This document shows, piece after piece, positions 22,638 through 29,127 of a DNA stretch of 41,721 nucleotides (position 1 is the first letter of the stretch; each line of letters begins with the position of its first letter). Both the position numbers and the translations under genes were made by a program. Below the pieces are notes generated by a model. It saw only the letters and a list, made by a program, of their open reading frames with translations. It was not told the DNA's origin and ran no database searches. This stretch comes from Bacteroidota bacterium (GTDB lineage Bacteria > Bacteroidota > Bacteroidia > Flavobacteriales > Flavobacteriaceae). The stretch spans positions 1-41,721 of the forward strand of contig JAEZGB010000007.1 in assembly GCA_023437485.1 (NCBI GenBank). Direction: 5' to 3'.

Positions 22638-23699
22638 ATGCAGCCACAAAACTACAACGTGGTAGGGATCATGTCAGGCACCTCGCTTGACGGCATTGAC
22701 CTTGCCCATACCACCCTCACACATGACGGGAATTCCTATAATTTTAAGCTCCATGAATGCGAAACGGTAAAATACCCGCGCGAATGGTGTAAAAGACTCG
22801 CCACGGCGGTAAACCTGGATGACGAGGGCCTCGCCCGGCTTGACCGCGAATACACCGAATTCCTTGGCGGGGTGATTGCCGGATTCCTAAAAAAGCACGG
22901 CCTGAAGCCCGATGCGGTCTGTTCACACGGGCATACGGTAAGGCACACCCCTGACCAGGGAATTACCATGCAGATTGGAAACCTTCCGAAGCTGGTGGAC
23001 TATACAGGATGTCCGGTGGTATGCGATTTCAGGAAAGCCGATGTTGAGCTTGGCGGGCAGGGAGCGCCGCTTGTCCCGATGGGCGATCGGATTCTGTTTC
23101 CTGAATATGAATATTGCCTTAACCTTGGCGGATTTTCAAATATATCTTATGAAAAGAATGGCGAGCGGATAGCCTTTGACATCTCACCGGTAAACACAGT
23201 CCTGAACCATTACGCCAATATGCTTTCGCTGGATTATGATGATCGGGGCGAAATTGCCAGCCGCGGCTATATCCACGTTGATTTATTGCAAAAATTGGAC
23301 GAACTTCAGTTTTACAGTGTGCCGTATCCCAAATCACTCGGGGCCGAATTTGTCCGTGACGAAGTACTCCCGATGATTGAGCAGTTTGACATTCCCATTG
23401 AAGACATCCTGCGCACTTTTACCGAGCACGCCACGCATCAGGTTTCCCGATTCCTTGACAATTGCAAGGGAAAGATGCTGGTCACCGGCGGCGGCGCCTA
23501 TAACGACTTTCTGATCCAGCGGCTTACAAATCTGCTTCCCGGAATAGACATCGTGATTCCTGACAAGAAAATCGTCGAATTCAAGGAAGCCCTTGTATTT
23601 GCGTTGCTGGGGGTTTTGAGACTTCGCGGCGAAATCAATGTTCTGGCAAGTGTGACCGGTGCGAGCAAAGATCATTCGTCGGGGGTGGTATATGAATGA
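22638..23699 (+). CDS. anmK: Anhydro-N-acetylmuramic acid kinase AnmK
   Basis: Phosphorylates and opens 1,6-anhydro-MurNAc released by lytic transglycosylases, giving MurNAc-6-phosphate in cell-wall recycling. The 353-residue product has the ATPase-fold phosphate loop GIMSGTSLDGIDLAH at the N terminus, VCSHGHTVRHTP, the catalytic-aspartate region VCDFRKADVELGGQGAPLVPMGD, NLGGFSNISY, and LVTGGGAYNDFL near the C terminus. All expected motifs are present and the length is normal. No other recycling gene is adjacent. It diverges from the acyl-CoA dehydrogenase gene. Confidence 0.95.
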   Translation: MQPQNYNVVGIMSGTSLDGIDLAHTTLTHDGNSYNFKLHECETVKYPREWCKRLATAVNLDDEGLARLDREYTEFLGGVIAGFLKKHGLKPDAVCSHGHTVRHTPDQGITMQIGNLPKLVDYTGCPVVCDFRKADVELGGQGAPLVPMGDRILFPEYEYCLNLGGFSNISYEKNGERIAFDISPVNTVLNHYANMLSLDYDDRGEIASRGYIHVDLLQKLDELQFYSVPYPKSLGAEFVRDEVLPMIEQFDIPIEDILRTFTEHATHQVSRFLDNCKGKMLVTGGGAYNDFLIQRLTNLLPGIDIVIPDKKIVEFKEALVFALLGVLRLRGEINVLASVTGASKDHSSGVVYE

Positions 23700-23700
23700 G

Positions 23701-23764
23701 AGGAAAGAGGAAAGAGGAAAGAGGAAAGAGGAAAGAAAAAAGAGAAAAGAGGGAAGAAAGAAGA
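23701..23764 (+). repeat. Polypurine 7-bp tandem repeat (AGGAAAG) after anmK
   Basis: Five perfect AGGAAAG units run from 23701 to 23735, starting one base after the anmK stop, followed by imperfect A/G-only copies to about 23764. One strand is all purine, so triplex or slippage behaviour is possible. The rest of the gap (to 23878) contains short repeats of GCTGACAGC type and no gene. Confidence 0.85.
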
Positions 23765-23878
23765 GCCGGGGCGAGAGCCGAACGGCTTGGATCGCAGCGA
23801 GGATGCAATTAAACTGACAGCATTACCGGAAGCTGACAGCTTTCTCAAACTGATGCCTGAGGACTGACAACTAAGAGT

Positions 23879-23886
23879 TACCTTTG
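23879..23886 (+). promoter_or_regulatory. -7 box for the Glu/Leu dehydrogenase gene
   Basis: TACCTTTG matches TAnnTTTG and ends 16 nt before the ATG at 23903. Confidence 0.5.
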
Positions 23887-23902
23887 CACCAAATTTTCAA
23901 AA

Positions 23903-25129
23903 ATGAAAGACCTACTCAAAAAGTTCGAAAATAAAAATCCCGAAATTGTTTTTAACTGGAAAGACCCCGAAACCGACGCCGAAGGCTGGACGGTCATCAA
24001 TTCGCTCCGCGGGGGCGCGGCAGGCGGCGGAACCAGGATGCGCAAGGGGCTTGACATGAATGAGGTCCTGTCGCTGGCCAAGACCATGGAAATCAAGTTT
24101 TCGGTGGCGGGGCCTGCCATCGGCGGAGCCAAATCAGGCATCAACTTTGACCCGGCCGACCCTCGCAAGAAAGGTGTCCTGCAACGCTGGTTTAAGGCAG
24201 TCTCTCCTCTTTTGAAAAATTATTACGGAACGGGCGGAGACCTCAATGTTGACGAAATCCACGACGTGATCCCGATGACCGAAGATTGCGGGGTCTGGCA
24301 TCCGCAGGAAGGTGTCTTTAACGGGCACTTCAAACCCACCGATGCCGACAAGATCAACCGGATCGGGCAATTGCGCCAAGGCGTGGTCAAGGTAATCGAA
24401 AACGCAAACTACTCGCCTGACCTGGCCCGCAAATACACCGTGGCCGATATGATAACAGGATATGGCGTCGCACAGGCCGTCCGCCATTATTATGACATCT
24501 ATGGCGGAAGCATTGCCGGCAAGCGCGCCATAGTGCAGGGCTTTGGAAATGTAGGATCGGCGGCGGCATTCTATCTATCGCAGATGGGTGCCAGCATTGT
24601 TGGGATCATAGACCGTGACGGTGGGATTTTGTCGGCCGAAGGATTCTCCCATGAGCAAATCATTGAACTCTTTGGCAATAAACAGGGCAACAAGCTCATC
24701 GCCGACAACATGATCCCTTTTGAAAGGATCAACTCTGAAATCTGGAGCATCGGCGCCGAAATCTTTATGCCGTGCGCCGCTTCGCGATTGGTGACCCTTG
24801 AGCAGACACATGCCATGATTGCCGCCGGACTTGAAGTAATTTCATGCGGAGCGAACGTGCCTTTTGCCGACCGCGAAATTTTTTACGGCCCCATTATGGA
24901 GCAGGTGGATTCACAGGTGAGCCTGATCCCGGACTTTATTTCCAATTGCGGAATGGCGCGCGTTTTTGCCTATCTTATGGAAAAACGGGTTCCGATGGAC
25001 GACGAAGGCATCTTTGGCGACACGTCCGAAATTATCAGAAATGCGATACAAAAGACCTTCGACGCGGGTCATTCCAAAACCGGCATCAGCGCCCGCGCCT
25101 ATGAAATCGCACTTGCGCAACTCGTGTAA
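23903..25129 (+). CDS. Glu/Leu/Phe/Val dehydrogenase family protein
   Basis: A 408-residue NAD(P)-dependent amino acid dehydrogenase, oxidatively deaminating an amino acid to its 2-oxo acid. The catalytic-lysine region reads MEIKFSVAGPAIGGAKSGI (two lysines, as in the family), followed by YYGTGGDLNVDE in place of the common PAPDVGT or TAEDVGT strings. The Rossmann motif is AIVQGFGNVGSAAAFYL, and IFMPCAASRLVT and SCGANVPF follow. Length lies between leucine dehydrogenases (~365) and glutamate dehydrogenases (~420-450). The substrate pocket does not match either group clearly, so I do not assign gdhA or ldh. The gene has its own -7 box. Confidence 0.88.
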   Translation: MKDLLKKFENKNPEIVFNWKDPETDAEGWTVINSLRGGAAGGGTRMRKGLDMNEVLSLAKTMEIKFSVAGPAIGGAKSGINFDPADPRKKGVLQRWFKAVSPLLKNYYGTGGDLNVDEIHDVIPMTEDCGVWHPQEGVFNGHFKPTDADKINRIGQLRQGVVKVIENANYSPDLARKYTVADMITGYGVAQAVRHYYDIYGGSIAGKRAIVQGFGNVGSAAAFYLSQMGASIVGIIDRDGGILSAEGFSHEQIIELFGNKQGNKLIADNMIPFERINSEIWSIGAEIFMPCAASRLVTLEQTHAMIAAGLEVISCGANVPFADREIFYGPIMEQVDSQVSLIPDFISNCGMARVFAYLMEKRVPMDDEGIFGDTSEIIRNAIQKTFDAGHSKTGISARAYEIALAQLV

Positions 25130-25208
25130 AACTTTGTTAGCATCTTGAGAATGCAAACTGATTCACGGGGCCAAACAACAATTAATTTCGGGTTACGTTA
25201 TATACAAA

Positions 25209-25922
25209 ATGAAATTTATGATATTTTCCCTACAGGCCGATACGGCATCGGTAGCTGCGGCGCAGGTTCTTGAAGATGTGCCTGTTGAAAAAACAATCTC
25301 GATCTGGAGCCTAATTACCAGTGGCGGCATCGGCGGCCAGATTATCATGCTGTCAATTGCATTGCTGCTCTTTGTGGCCCTTTATGTTTATTTTGAAAGG
25401 CTGATGGCCATCACGGCGGCGTCCAAAATTGACTTAAGTTTTATGAACCGCATAAGGGAAAATATTTCTCACGGTAAGATTGACAGCGCCAAAATGCTTT
25501 GTGCGCAAACCAATTCGCCGGTTGCCAGGCTGATTGAAAAGGGTATTTCGCGCATCGGAAAGCCGCTGGAAGACATTGACACGGCCATTGAGAACGCGGG
25601 TAAACTCGAAATTTACAAATTGGAGAAAAACGTCAGTGTGTTGGCCACGATAGCGGGCGCCGGACCCATGCTGGGGTTTCTGGGGACTGTTATAGGAATG
25701 ATTCTGGCTTTCCATGAAATGGCGAGTGCCGGCGGTCAACTTGAGGTTGGCGCACTTGCCGAGGGAATTTACACGGCCATGACCACGACGGTTGCAGGAC
25801 TGGTTGTTGGTATCATTGCCTTTATGGGCTACAACCACCTGGTGGGCAAGACCAATAAAATTGTTTACCAGATGGAAGCCAACGCGGTTGAATTTCTTGA
25901 CCTTTTAAATGAACCAACATAA
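25209..25922 (+). CDS. exbB: MotA/TolQ/ExbB proton channel family protein
   Basis: A 237-residue inner-membrane subunit that, with ExbD, uses the proton gradient to energise TonB. Three membrane segments are visible: IIMLSIALLLFVALYVYF after a short N-terminal extension, VLATIAGAGPMLGFLGTVIGMILAF, and AMTTTVAGLVVGIIAFMGYNHL. The conserved GPMLGFLGTVIGMI and YTAMTTTVAGLVVGI motifs are those of the channel pore. The cytoplasmic part contains SPVARLIEKGISRIGKPLEDID. The stop overlaps the exbD start (TAATG), so they are coupled. An alternative start at 25218 is possible. Confidence 0.93.
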   Translation: MKFMIFSLQADTASVAAAQVLEDVPVEKTISIWSLITSGGIGGQIIMLSIALLLFVALYVYFERLMAITAASKIDLSFMNRIRENISHGKIDSAKMLCAQTNSPVARLIEKGISRIGKPLEDIDTAIENAGKLEIYKLEKNVSVLATIAGAGPMLGFLGTVIGMILAFHEMASAGGQLEVGALAEGIYTAMTTTVAGLVVGIIAFMGYNHLVGKTNKIVYQMEANAVEFLDLLNEPT

Positions 25923-26314
25923 TGAATTTAAGGGGAAGAAATAAGGTAACGCCTGAATTCAACATGTCGTCAATGACCGACATCGTTTTCCTGTTGCTGA
26001 TATTTTTCATGCTGACGTCAACCATGGTGACCACAAATGCCTTGGATTTGGTACTGCCAAAGGCCAAGGGAAAAACTGACAGCAACAAGAATATTTCAGT
26101 TTCAATCAACAAAAATCTGGAGTACTTTATTGACAAGGACCCGGTTGGAGAGGCTGAACTTGAATCGCGACTGCTGTCGATGTTTGCCGATGACAAAGAA
26201 AAAGCCATCATCCTGCGGGCCGAAGAAGGCGTACCGATAGAAAAAGCGGTTGGCGTGTTGGACATTGCCAATAGAAACCAGATTAAAGTAGTGTTGGCCG
26301 TAAGGCCAAAGTAA
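25922..26314 (+). CDS. exbD: ExbD/TolR biopolymer transport protein
   Basis: A 130-residue protein with one N-terminal membrane helix and a periplasmic domain. The helix carries the essential aspartate in MSSMTDIVFLLLIFFMLTSTMV. The periplasmic part contains NISVSINKNLEYFIDKDPV and the conserved AIILRAEEGVPIEKAVGVLDIANR followed by VVLAVRPK, the ExbD fold. It forms the proton channel with the upstream ExbB and lies 3 nt from the downstream TonB-like gene. Confidence 0.94.
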   Translation: MNLRGRNKVTPEFNMSSMTDIVFLLLIFFMLTSTMVTTNALDLVLPKAKGKTDSNKNISVSINKNLEYFIDKDPVGEAELESRLLSMFADDKEKAIILRAEEGVPIEKAVGVLDIANRNQIKVVLAVRPK

Positions 26315-26317
26315 GAC

Positions 26318-27115
26318 ATGAAGTACCTGGAAACCGAATACGAGCGCAAAGCCTTTGCCATAACCACTGCGATTATGGCCATATTGCTCCTGCTCTTTAT
26401 TTTCCTTGGCCTCACCTACTTGGACCCGCCGCCTGAGAACGGCATAGCGATCAACTTTGGAAATACCGAATTTGGCGCGGGTGATAACAAGACTTCAACC
26501 GAAACCGTTAAATCGGCACCACAGCCTGCCGCGAGCGCGCAACCCACTCCATCGACCGAAGACCTGACCACGCAGGATATTGAAGAGGCTCCGGTAATTT
26601 CGGAGACCAAAAAACCCACTCCTAAAAAGGAAGCGGTGAAGGAGCCGGTGAAGCCCAAGCCGGTTGAAAAGCCCACGCCATCCAAAGCGACTACCGACGC
26701 GCTTTCCAACATCCTTAACGGTCCGAAATCAGACGGTACAAGCACACAGGGAGAAGGCCCGGACAACATTCCAGGGAATAAAGGCCGTTCGGATGGAGAT
26801 CCGTACGCCAACAGTTATTATGGCGATGGGTCAGGTGACGGCGGCCGCGGATGGGGACTTTCCGGAAGGAAACTCAGCAGCCGCGACAAACGGGTACAGG
26901 AATGCAATGAATACGGTACCGTGGTGGTCGAGATCAAAGTAAACCGAAACGGCAACGTTGTTGGCGCGCGGTACACAAAAGGGACCACAAACACCAATCC
27001 CTGCCTGGTGAACCCGGCCATCGCAACCGCCAAGACCTACAAGTGGCAGGCCGACCCCAATGCACCCGAAATTCAGACTGGTTACATTACCGTTAACTTC
27101 AAGTTGGGAGAATAA
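26318..27115 (+). CDS. TonB-like energy transducer
   Basis: A 265-residue protein with an uncleaved N-terminal membrane helix (FAITTAIMAILLLLFIFLGLTYL), a long Pro/Lys/Glu/Thr-rich periplasmic linker (for example KKPTPKKEAVKEPVKPKPVEK), a glycine-rich stretch (DGSGDGGRGWGLSGR), and a C-terminal domain that includes GTVVVEIKVNRNGNVVGARYTKGTTNTN and ends GYITVNFKLGE. This is the layout of TonB/TolA-like transducers, and the position after exbB-exbD supports the role. In Bacteroidota several TonB paralogues are common; which receptors it serves cannot be told. folC follows after a single base. Confidence 0.88.
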   Translation: MKYLETEYERKAFAITTAIMAILLLLFIFLGLTYLDPPPENGIAINFGNTEFGAGDNKTSTETVKSAPQPAASAQPTPSTEDLTTQDIEEAPVISETKKPTPKKEAVKEPVKPKPVEKPTPSKATTDALSNILNGPKSDGTSTQGEGPDNIPGNKGRSDGDPYANSYYGDGSGDGGRGWGLSGRKLSSRDKRVQECNEYGTVVVEIKVNRNGNVVGARYTKGTTNTNPCLVNPAIATAKTYKWQADPNAPEIQTGYITVNFKLGE

Positions 27116-27116
27116 A

Positions 27117-28331
27117 ATGGATTATGGCCAAACATTGGACTGGATGTTTTCCCGTCTTCCAATGTTCCAGCGACAGGGCTCCTCGGCGTACCGGAAAGAC
27201 CTAACCAACATCAGGCTTCTTTGCGACCATCTCGGAAACCCGCAAAATGCGCTGAGATGCATTCACGTGGCCGGAACCAATGGAAAGGGCTCAACCTGCC
27301 ATATGCTTGCCTCGGTCCTGCAGGAAGCCGGATATGCAACGGGACTGTTCACTTCTCCCCACCTGCTTGATTTCAGGGAGCGAATCCGCGTAAACGGCCA
27401 AATGATCCCGAAAGAGTATGTCGTTTCATTTGTGCGCGACCATCGGGATTTTTTCGAATCGCATGATTTGAGCTTTTTTGAGATGACCACCGGCCTCGGC
27501 TTTAACTATTTCAAAGAGGCAGGAACCGAGATTTGCGTCATCGAAACCGGAATGGGCGGCAGATTGGACTCCACTAATATCATCAACCCTGTTTTGTCGG
27601 TCATAACCAACATCGGCCTTGACCACACTCAATTCCTTGGAACAACCCTCCAGGAGATTGCATTTGAAAAGGCCGGAATCATAAAACCGAAAACCCCGGT
27701 AGTAATCGGCCAGGCCAATTCACAGACGCGACCTGTCTTTGAAGATGTGGCCTCGAGGCTTGAGAGCAAAATCACCTTTGCGCAAGACCAACCGCATACC
27801 GCCTTGAAAACGGACCTCCGGGGCGATTATCAGAAGTACAATTTACAGACGGTGTTCGCAGCCCTCAACGAGCTCCGACCCATAATCAAAGTCCCTCAAG
27901 CGGCGGTTACAGACGGGCTTGAAAATGTGACTGCCAACACCGGTTTGCGGGGCCGATGGGAAATTTTGAACACCATGCCCCTTGTAGTATGCGACACCGC
28001 ACACAATGCCGACGGCCTCACCGAAACGATGAAACAGGTAAACCGGCAGGAATTTAAAAATTTGCATTTCGTGCTGGGCATGGTCAATGACAAGGATTTG
28101 TCTAAAACGCTGGAAATCCTGCCCCCGGAGGCGCAATATTATTTTTGTCGGCCCGATATCCCACGAGGGTTGGAAGCCGGTAACCTGCAACTCGCAGCCC
28201 GGGAGCACGGACTCAAGGGAGAGGTATTCGATTCGGTTAGAGAGGCTTATGAAAGCGCCGTGAAGCAGGCCGGCCCTGACGACATGATCTACATCGGCGG
28301 CAGCACATTTGTGGTCGCCGAAATTTTATAA
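27117..28331 (+). CDS. folC: Bifunctional folylpolyglutamate / dihydrofolate synthase
   Basis: A 404-residue Mur-ligase-fold enzyme that adds glutamate to (dihydro)folate with ATP. The P-loop is GTNGKGSTC (from about residue 53), followed by FTSPHLLDFRERIRVNG, a family hallmark; then ETGMGGRLDSTNI, NIGLDHTQFLG (metal histidine) and FEKAGIIKPKTPVV. The C-terminal domain has CDTAHNADGL, the substrate-binding DGAHN-type motif. The start at 27117 is one base after the tonB stop; the in-frame ATG at 27060 lies inside tonB and is rejected. It is the last gene of the exbB-exbD-tonB-folC run. Confidence 0.93.
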   Translation: MDYGQTLDWMFSRLPMFQRQGSSAYRKDLTNIRLLCDHLGNPQNALRCIHVAGTNGKGSTCHMLASVLQEAGYATGLFTSPHLLDFRERIRVNGQMIPKEYVVSFVRDHRDFFESHDLSFFEMTTGLGFNYFKEAGTEICVIETGMGGRLDSTNIINPVLSVITNIGLDHTQFLGTTLQEIAFEKAGIIKPKTPVVIGQANSQTRPVFEDVASRLESKITFAQDQPHTALKTDLRGDYQKYNLQTVFAALNELRPIIKVPQAAVTDGLENVTANTGLRGRWEILNTMPLVVCDTAHNADGLTETMKQVNRQEFKNLHFVLGMVNDKDLSKTLEILPPEAQYYFCRPDIPRGLEAGNLQLAAREHGLKGEVFDSVREAYESAVKQAGPDDMIYIGGSTFVVAEIL

Positions 28332-28347
28332 GTTTTTCTCACTTTTG

Positions 28348-28378
28348 TTTGCAGATAAACAAAATGAGCCTATATTTG
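28348..28378 (+). promoter_or_regulatory. Promoter of tRNA-Val
   Basis: TTTG (28348-28351), 19 bp, TATATTTG (28371-28378): an exact match to the Bacteroidota -33/-7 pattern with ideal spacing, 12 bp before the tRNA. Confidence 0.8.
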
Positions 28379-28390
28379 CACTCGCAATAA

Positions 28391-28465
28391 GGGCGATTAG
28401 CTCAGCTGGTTCAGAGCACCTCGTTTACACCGAGGGGGTCGGGGGTTCGAACCCCTCATCGCCCA
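28391..28465 (+). tRNA. tRNA-Val, anticodon TAC
   Basis: Acceptor GGGCGAT pairs with ATCGCCC. The D arm is GCTCAGCTGGTTCAGAGC, the anticodon stem CCTCG/CGAGG holds loop TTTACAC (anticodon TAC), and the T arm GGGGG/CCCCT-type stem holds TTCGAAC. The discriminator is A and CCA is not encoded. Length 75 nt. Confidence 0.96.
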
Positions 28466-28468
28466 CAA

Positions 28469-28499
28469 GAAAACCGAAACGAAAGTTTCGGTTTTTTTT
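28469..28499 (+). terminator. tRNA-Val terminator
   Basis: AACCGAAAC (28472-28480), loop GAAA, GTTTCGGTT (28485-28493), then a run of T to 28499. It begins right after the tRNA in the flank ACAAGAAAACC that recurs on the other strand at 28573. Confidence 0.9.
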
Positions 28500-28554
28500 A
28501 TGGCTTTAAGCACGTCAAAAATTCATTTTTGTAAGCGCGAAAGCCATAAAAAAA
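28493..28554. repeat. 15-bp perfect inverted repeat with nested inverted repeat
   Basis: TTTTTTTATGGCTTT (28493-28507) and AAAGCCATAAAAAAA (28540-28554) are perfect complements. Inside the 32-nt loop, CAAAAAT (28516-28522) and ATTTTTG (28525-28531) also pair. Each outer arm is the distal part of one of two convergent terminators. Confidence 0.8.
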
Positions 28555-28577
28555 GAACCTCTCGCCAGAGAGGTTTT
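28547..28577 (-). terminator. Minus-strand terminator beside the 57-bp repeats
   Basis: AACCTCTC (28556-28563) and GAGAGGTT (28568-28575) form a perfect 8-bp stem with loop GCCA. On the minus strand it is followed by seven T and ATGGCTTT, as in the tRNA-Val terminator. No intact minus-strand gene lies upstream of it, only the tRNA-like repeat. Confidence 0.7.
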
Positions 28578-28629
28578 CTTGTGCAGGCTCCCCCACTTGG
28601 GTTCACCGTAGCGAAGCGGAGGTAAACCC
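28573..28629 (-). repeat. 57-bp direct repeat, copy 1 (tRNA 3'-end-like on minus strand)
   Basis: Begins GTTTTCTTGTGCAGGCTCCC and ends GGAGGTAAACCC. On the minus strand the end reads GAACCCAAGTGGGGGAGCC followed by TGCACAAGAAAACC, which looks like the T arm and acceptor 3' half of a tRNA plus its flank. GGGTTTACC and GGTGAACCC within it form a 9-bp stem with one G-U pair. Confidence 0.8.
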
Positions 28630-28672
28630 TTGCCCTTTCTATCCGAAACATTACGACTCAAAGTTGGCAGAC

Positions 28673-28729
28673 GTTTTCTTGTGCAGGCTCCCCCACTTGG
28701 GTTCACCGTAGCGAAGCGGAGGTAAACCC
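28673..28729 (-). repeat. 57-bp direct repeat, copy 2
   Basis: Identical to copy 1 over 57 bp and exactly 100 bp away. A 43-bp unique spacer separates them. Confidence 0.85.
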
Positions 28730-28787
28730 CTTGACAAGCAATTCAATTTTTGAATAATCCTTTTAGCCGAATGCCCCTGCCAGGGAC

Positions 28788-28823
28788 GTTTTCTTGTGCA
28801 GGCTCCCCCACTTGGGTTCACCG
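28788..28823 (-). repeat. 57-bp direct repeat, copy 3 (truncated)
   Basis: The first 36 bases match copies 1 and 2, then the sequence diverges after TTCACCG, losing the second half of the hairpin. It is 115 bp from copy 2, with a 58-bp unique spacer. Confidence 0.85.
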
Positions 28824-28881
28824 GAGAACTTTTCCCACTTTATCAGACATCTCTCGAACTTTTCCTGAGACCATTTTATCC

Positions 28882-28942
28882 GGGCGTGCCCCTTCGGGTC
28901 GGGCTGTCGCGGTGCGCGGCACCTTGCTCCCATCCCTCACGC
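28882..28942 (+). repeat. Dispersed structured intergenic repeat, copy E
   Basis: Runs from GGGCGTGCCCC to CCATCCCTCACGC with the core TCGGGCTGTCGCGG and GTGCGCGGCACCTTGCTCC, the latter matching copy B. It faces copy F across about 100 bp. Confidence 0.75.
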
Positions 28943-29045
28943 GACTATTCATAAACTTTCGAGATATAAACAGGCATTTCGTTTTTATACTACGTTTTTG
29001 CCTGCGGGGACTGTGCCCTTAAACCAACAAGGATTCGCCGTGCCT

Positions 29046-29127
29046 GCGTTAGGGATGGAAGCGAAAATGAAATTGCAGCGTACAGCCCGGCCCGGCCGGA
29101 GCGATGGCAGGCGCGTGGGCAACGCCC
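29046..29127 (-). repeat. Dispersed structured intergenic repeat, copy F
   Basis: On the minus strand it begins GGGCGTTGCCCACGCG at the first base after the last two of the murF stop codon, has CCGGGCTGTACGCTGC, and ends in GCTTCCATCCCTAACGC. The stretch 28500-29126 has no gene; it holds the inverted repeat, terminator, three 57-bp repeats and copies E and F. Confidence 0.75.

Noticed and set aside
25130..25208. Possible promoter for exbB
   Set aside because: Only a weak TAATTTCG box was visible with no TTG at a suitable distance; not enough to list.
28515..28706. Open frame on the minus strand through repeats 1 and 2
   Set aside because: It lies entirely within the repeat and terminator sequences, has no promoter, and the product has no domain; it is best explained as chance.
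28573..28823. Regularly spaced direct repeats considered as a CRISPR array
   Set aside because: The repeat is 57 bp, spacings differ (100 and 115 bp), there are only three copies with one truncated, and no cas gene is present.
28788..28942. Possible attachment site or integron element next to tRNA-Val
   Set aside because: No integrase, no attC consensus ends and no cargo genes are present; the repeats are between housekeeping genes.
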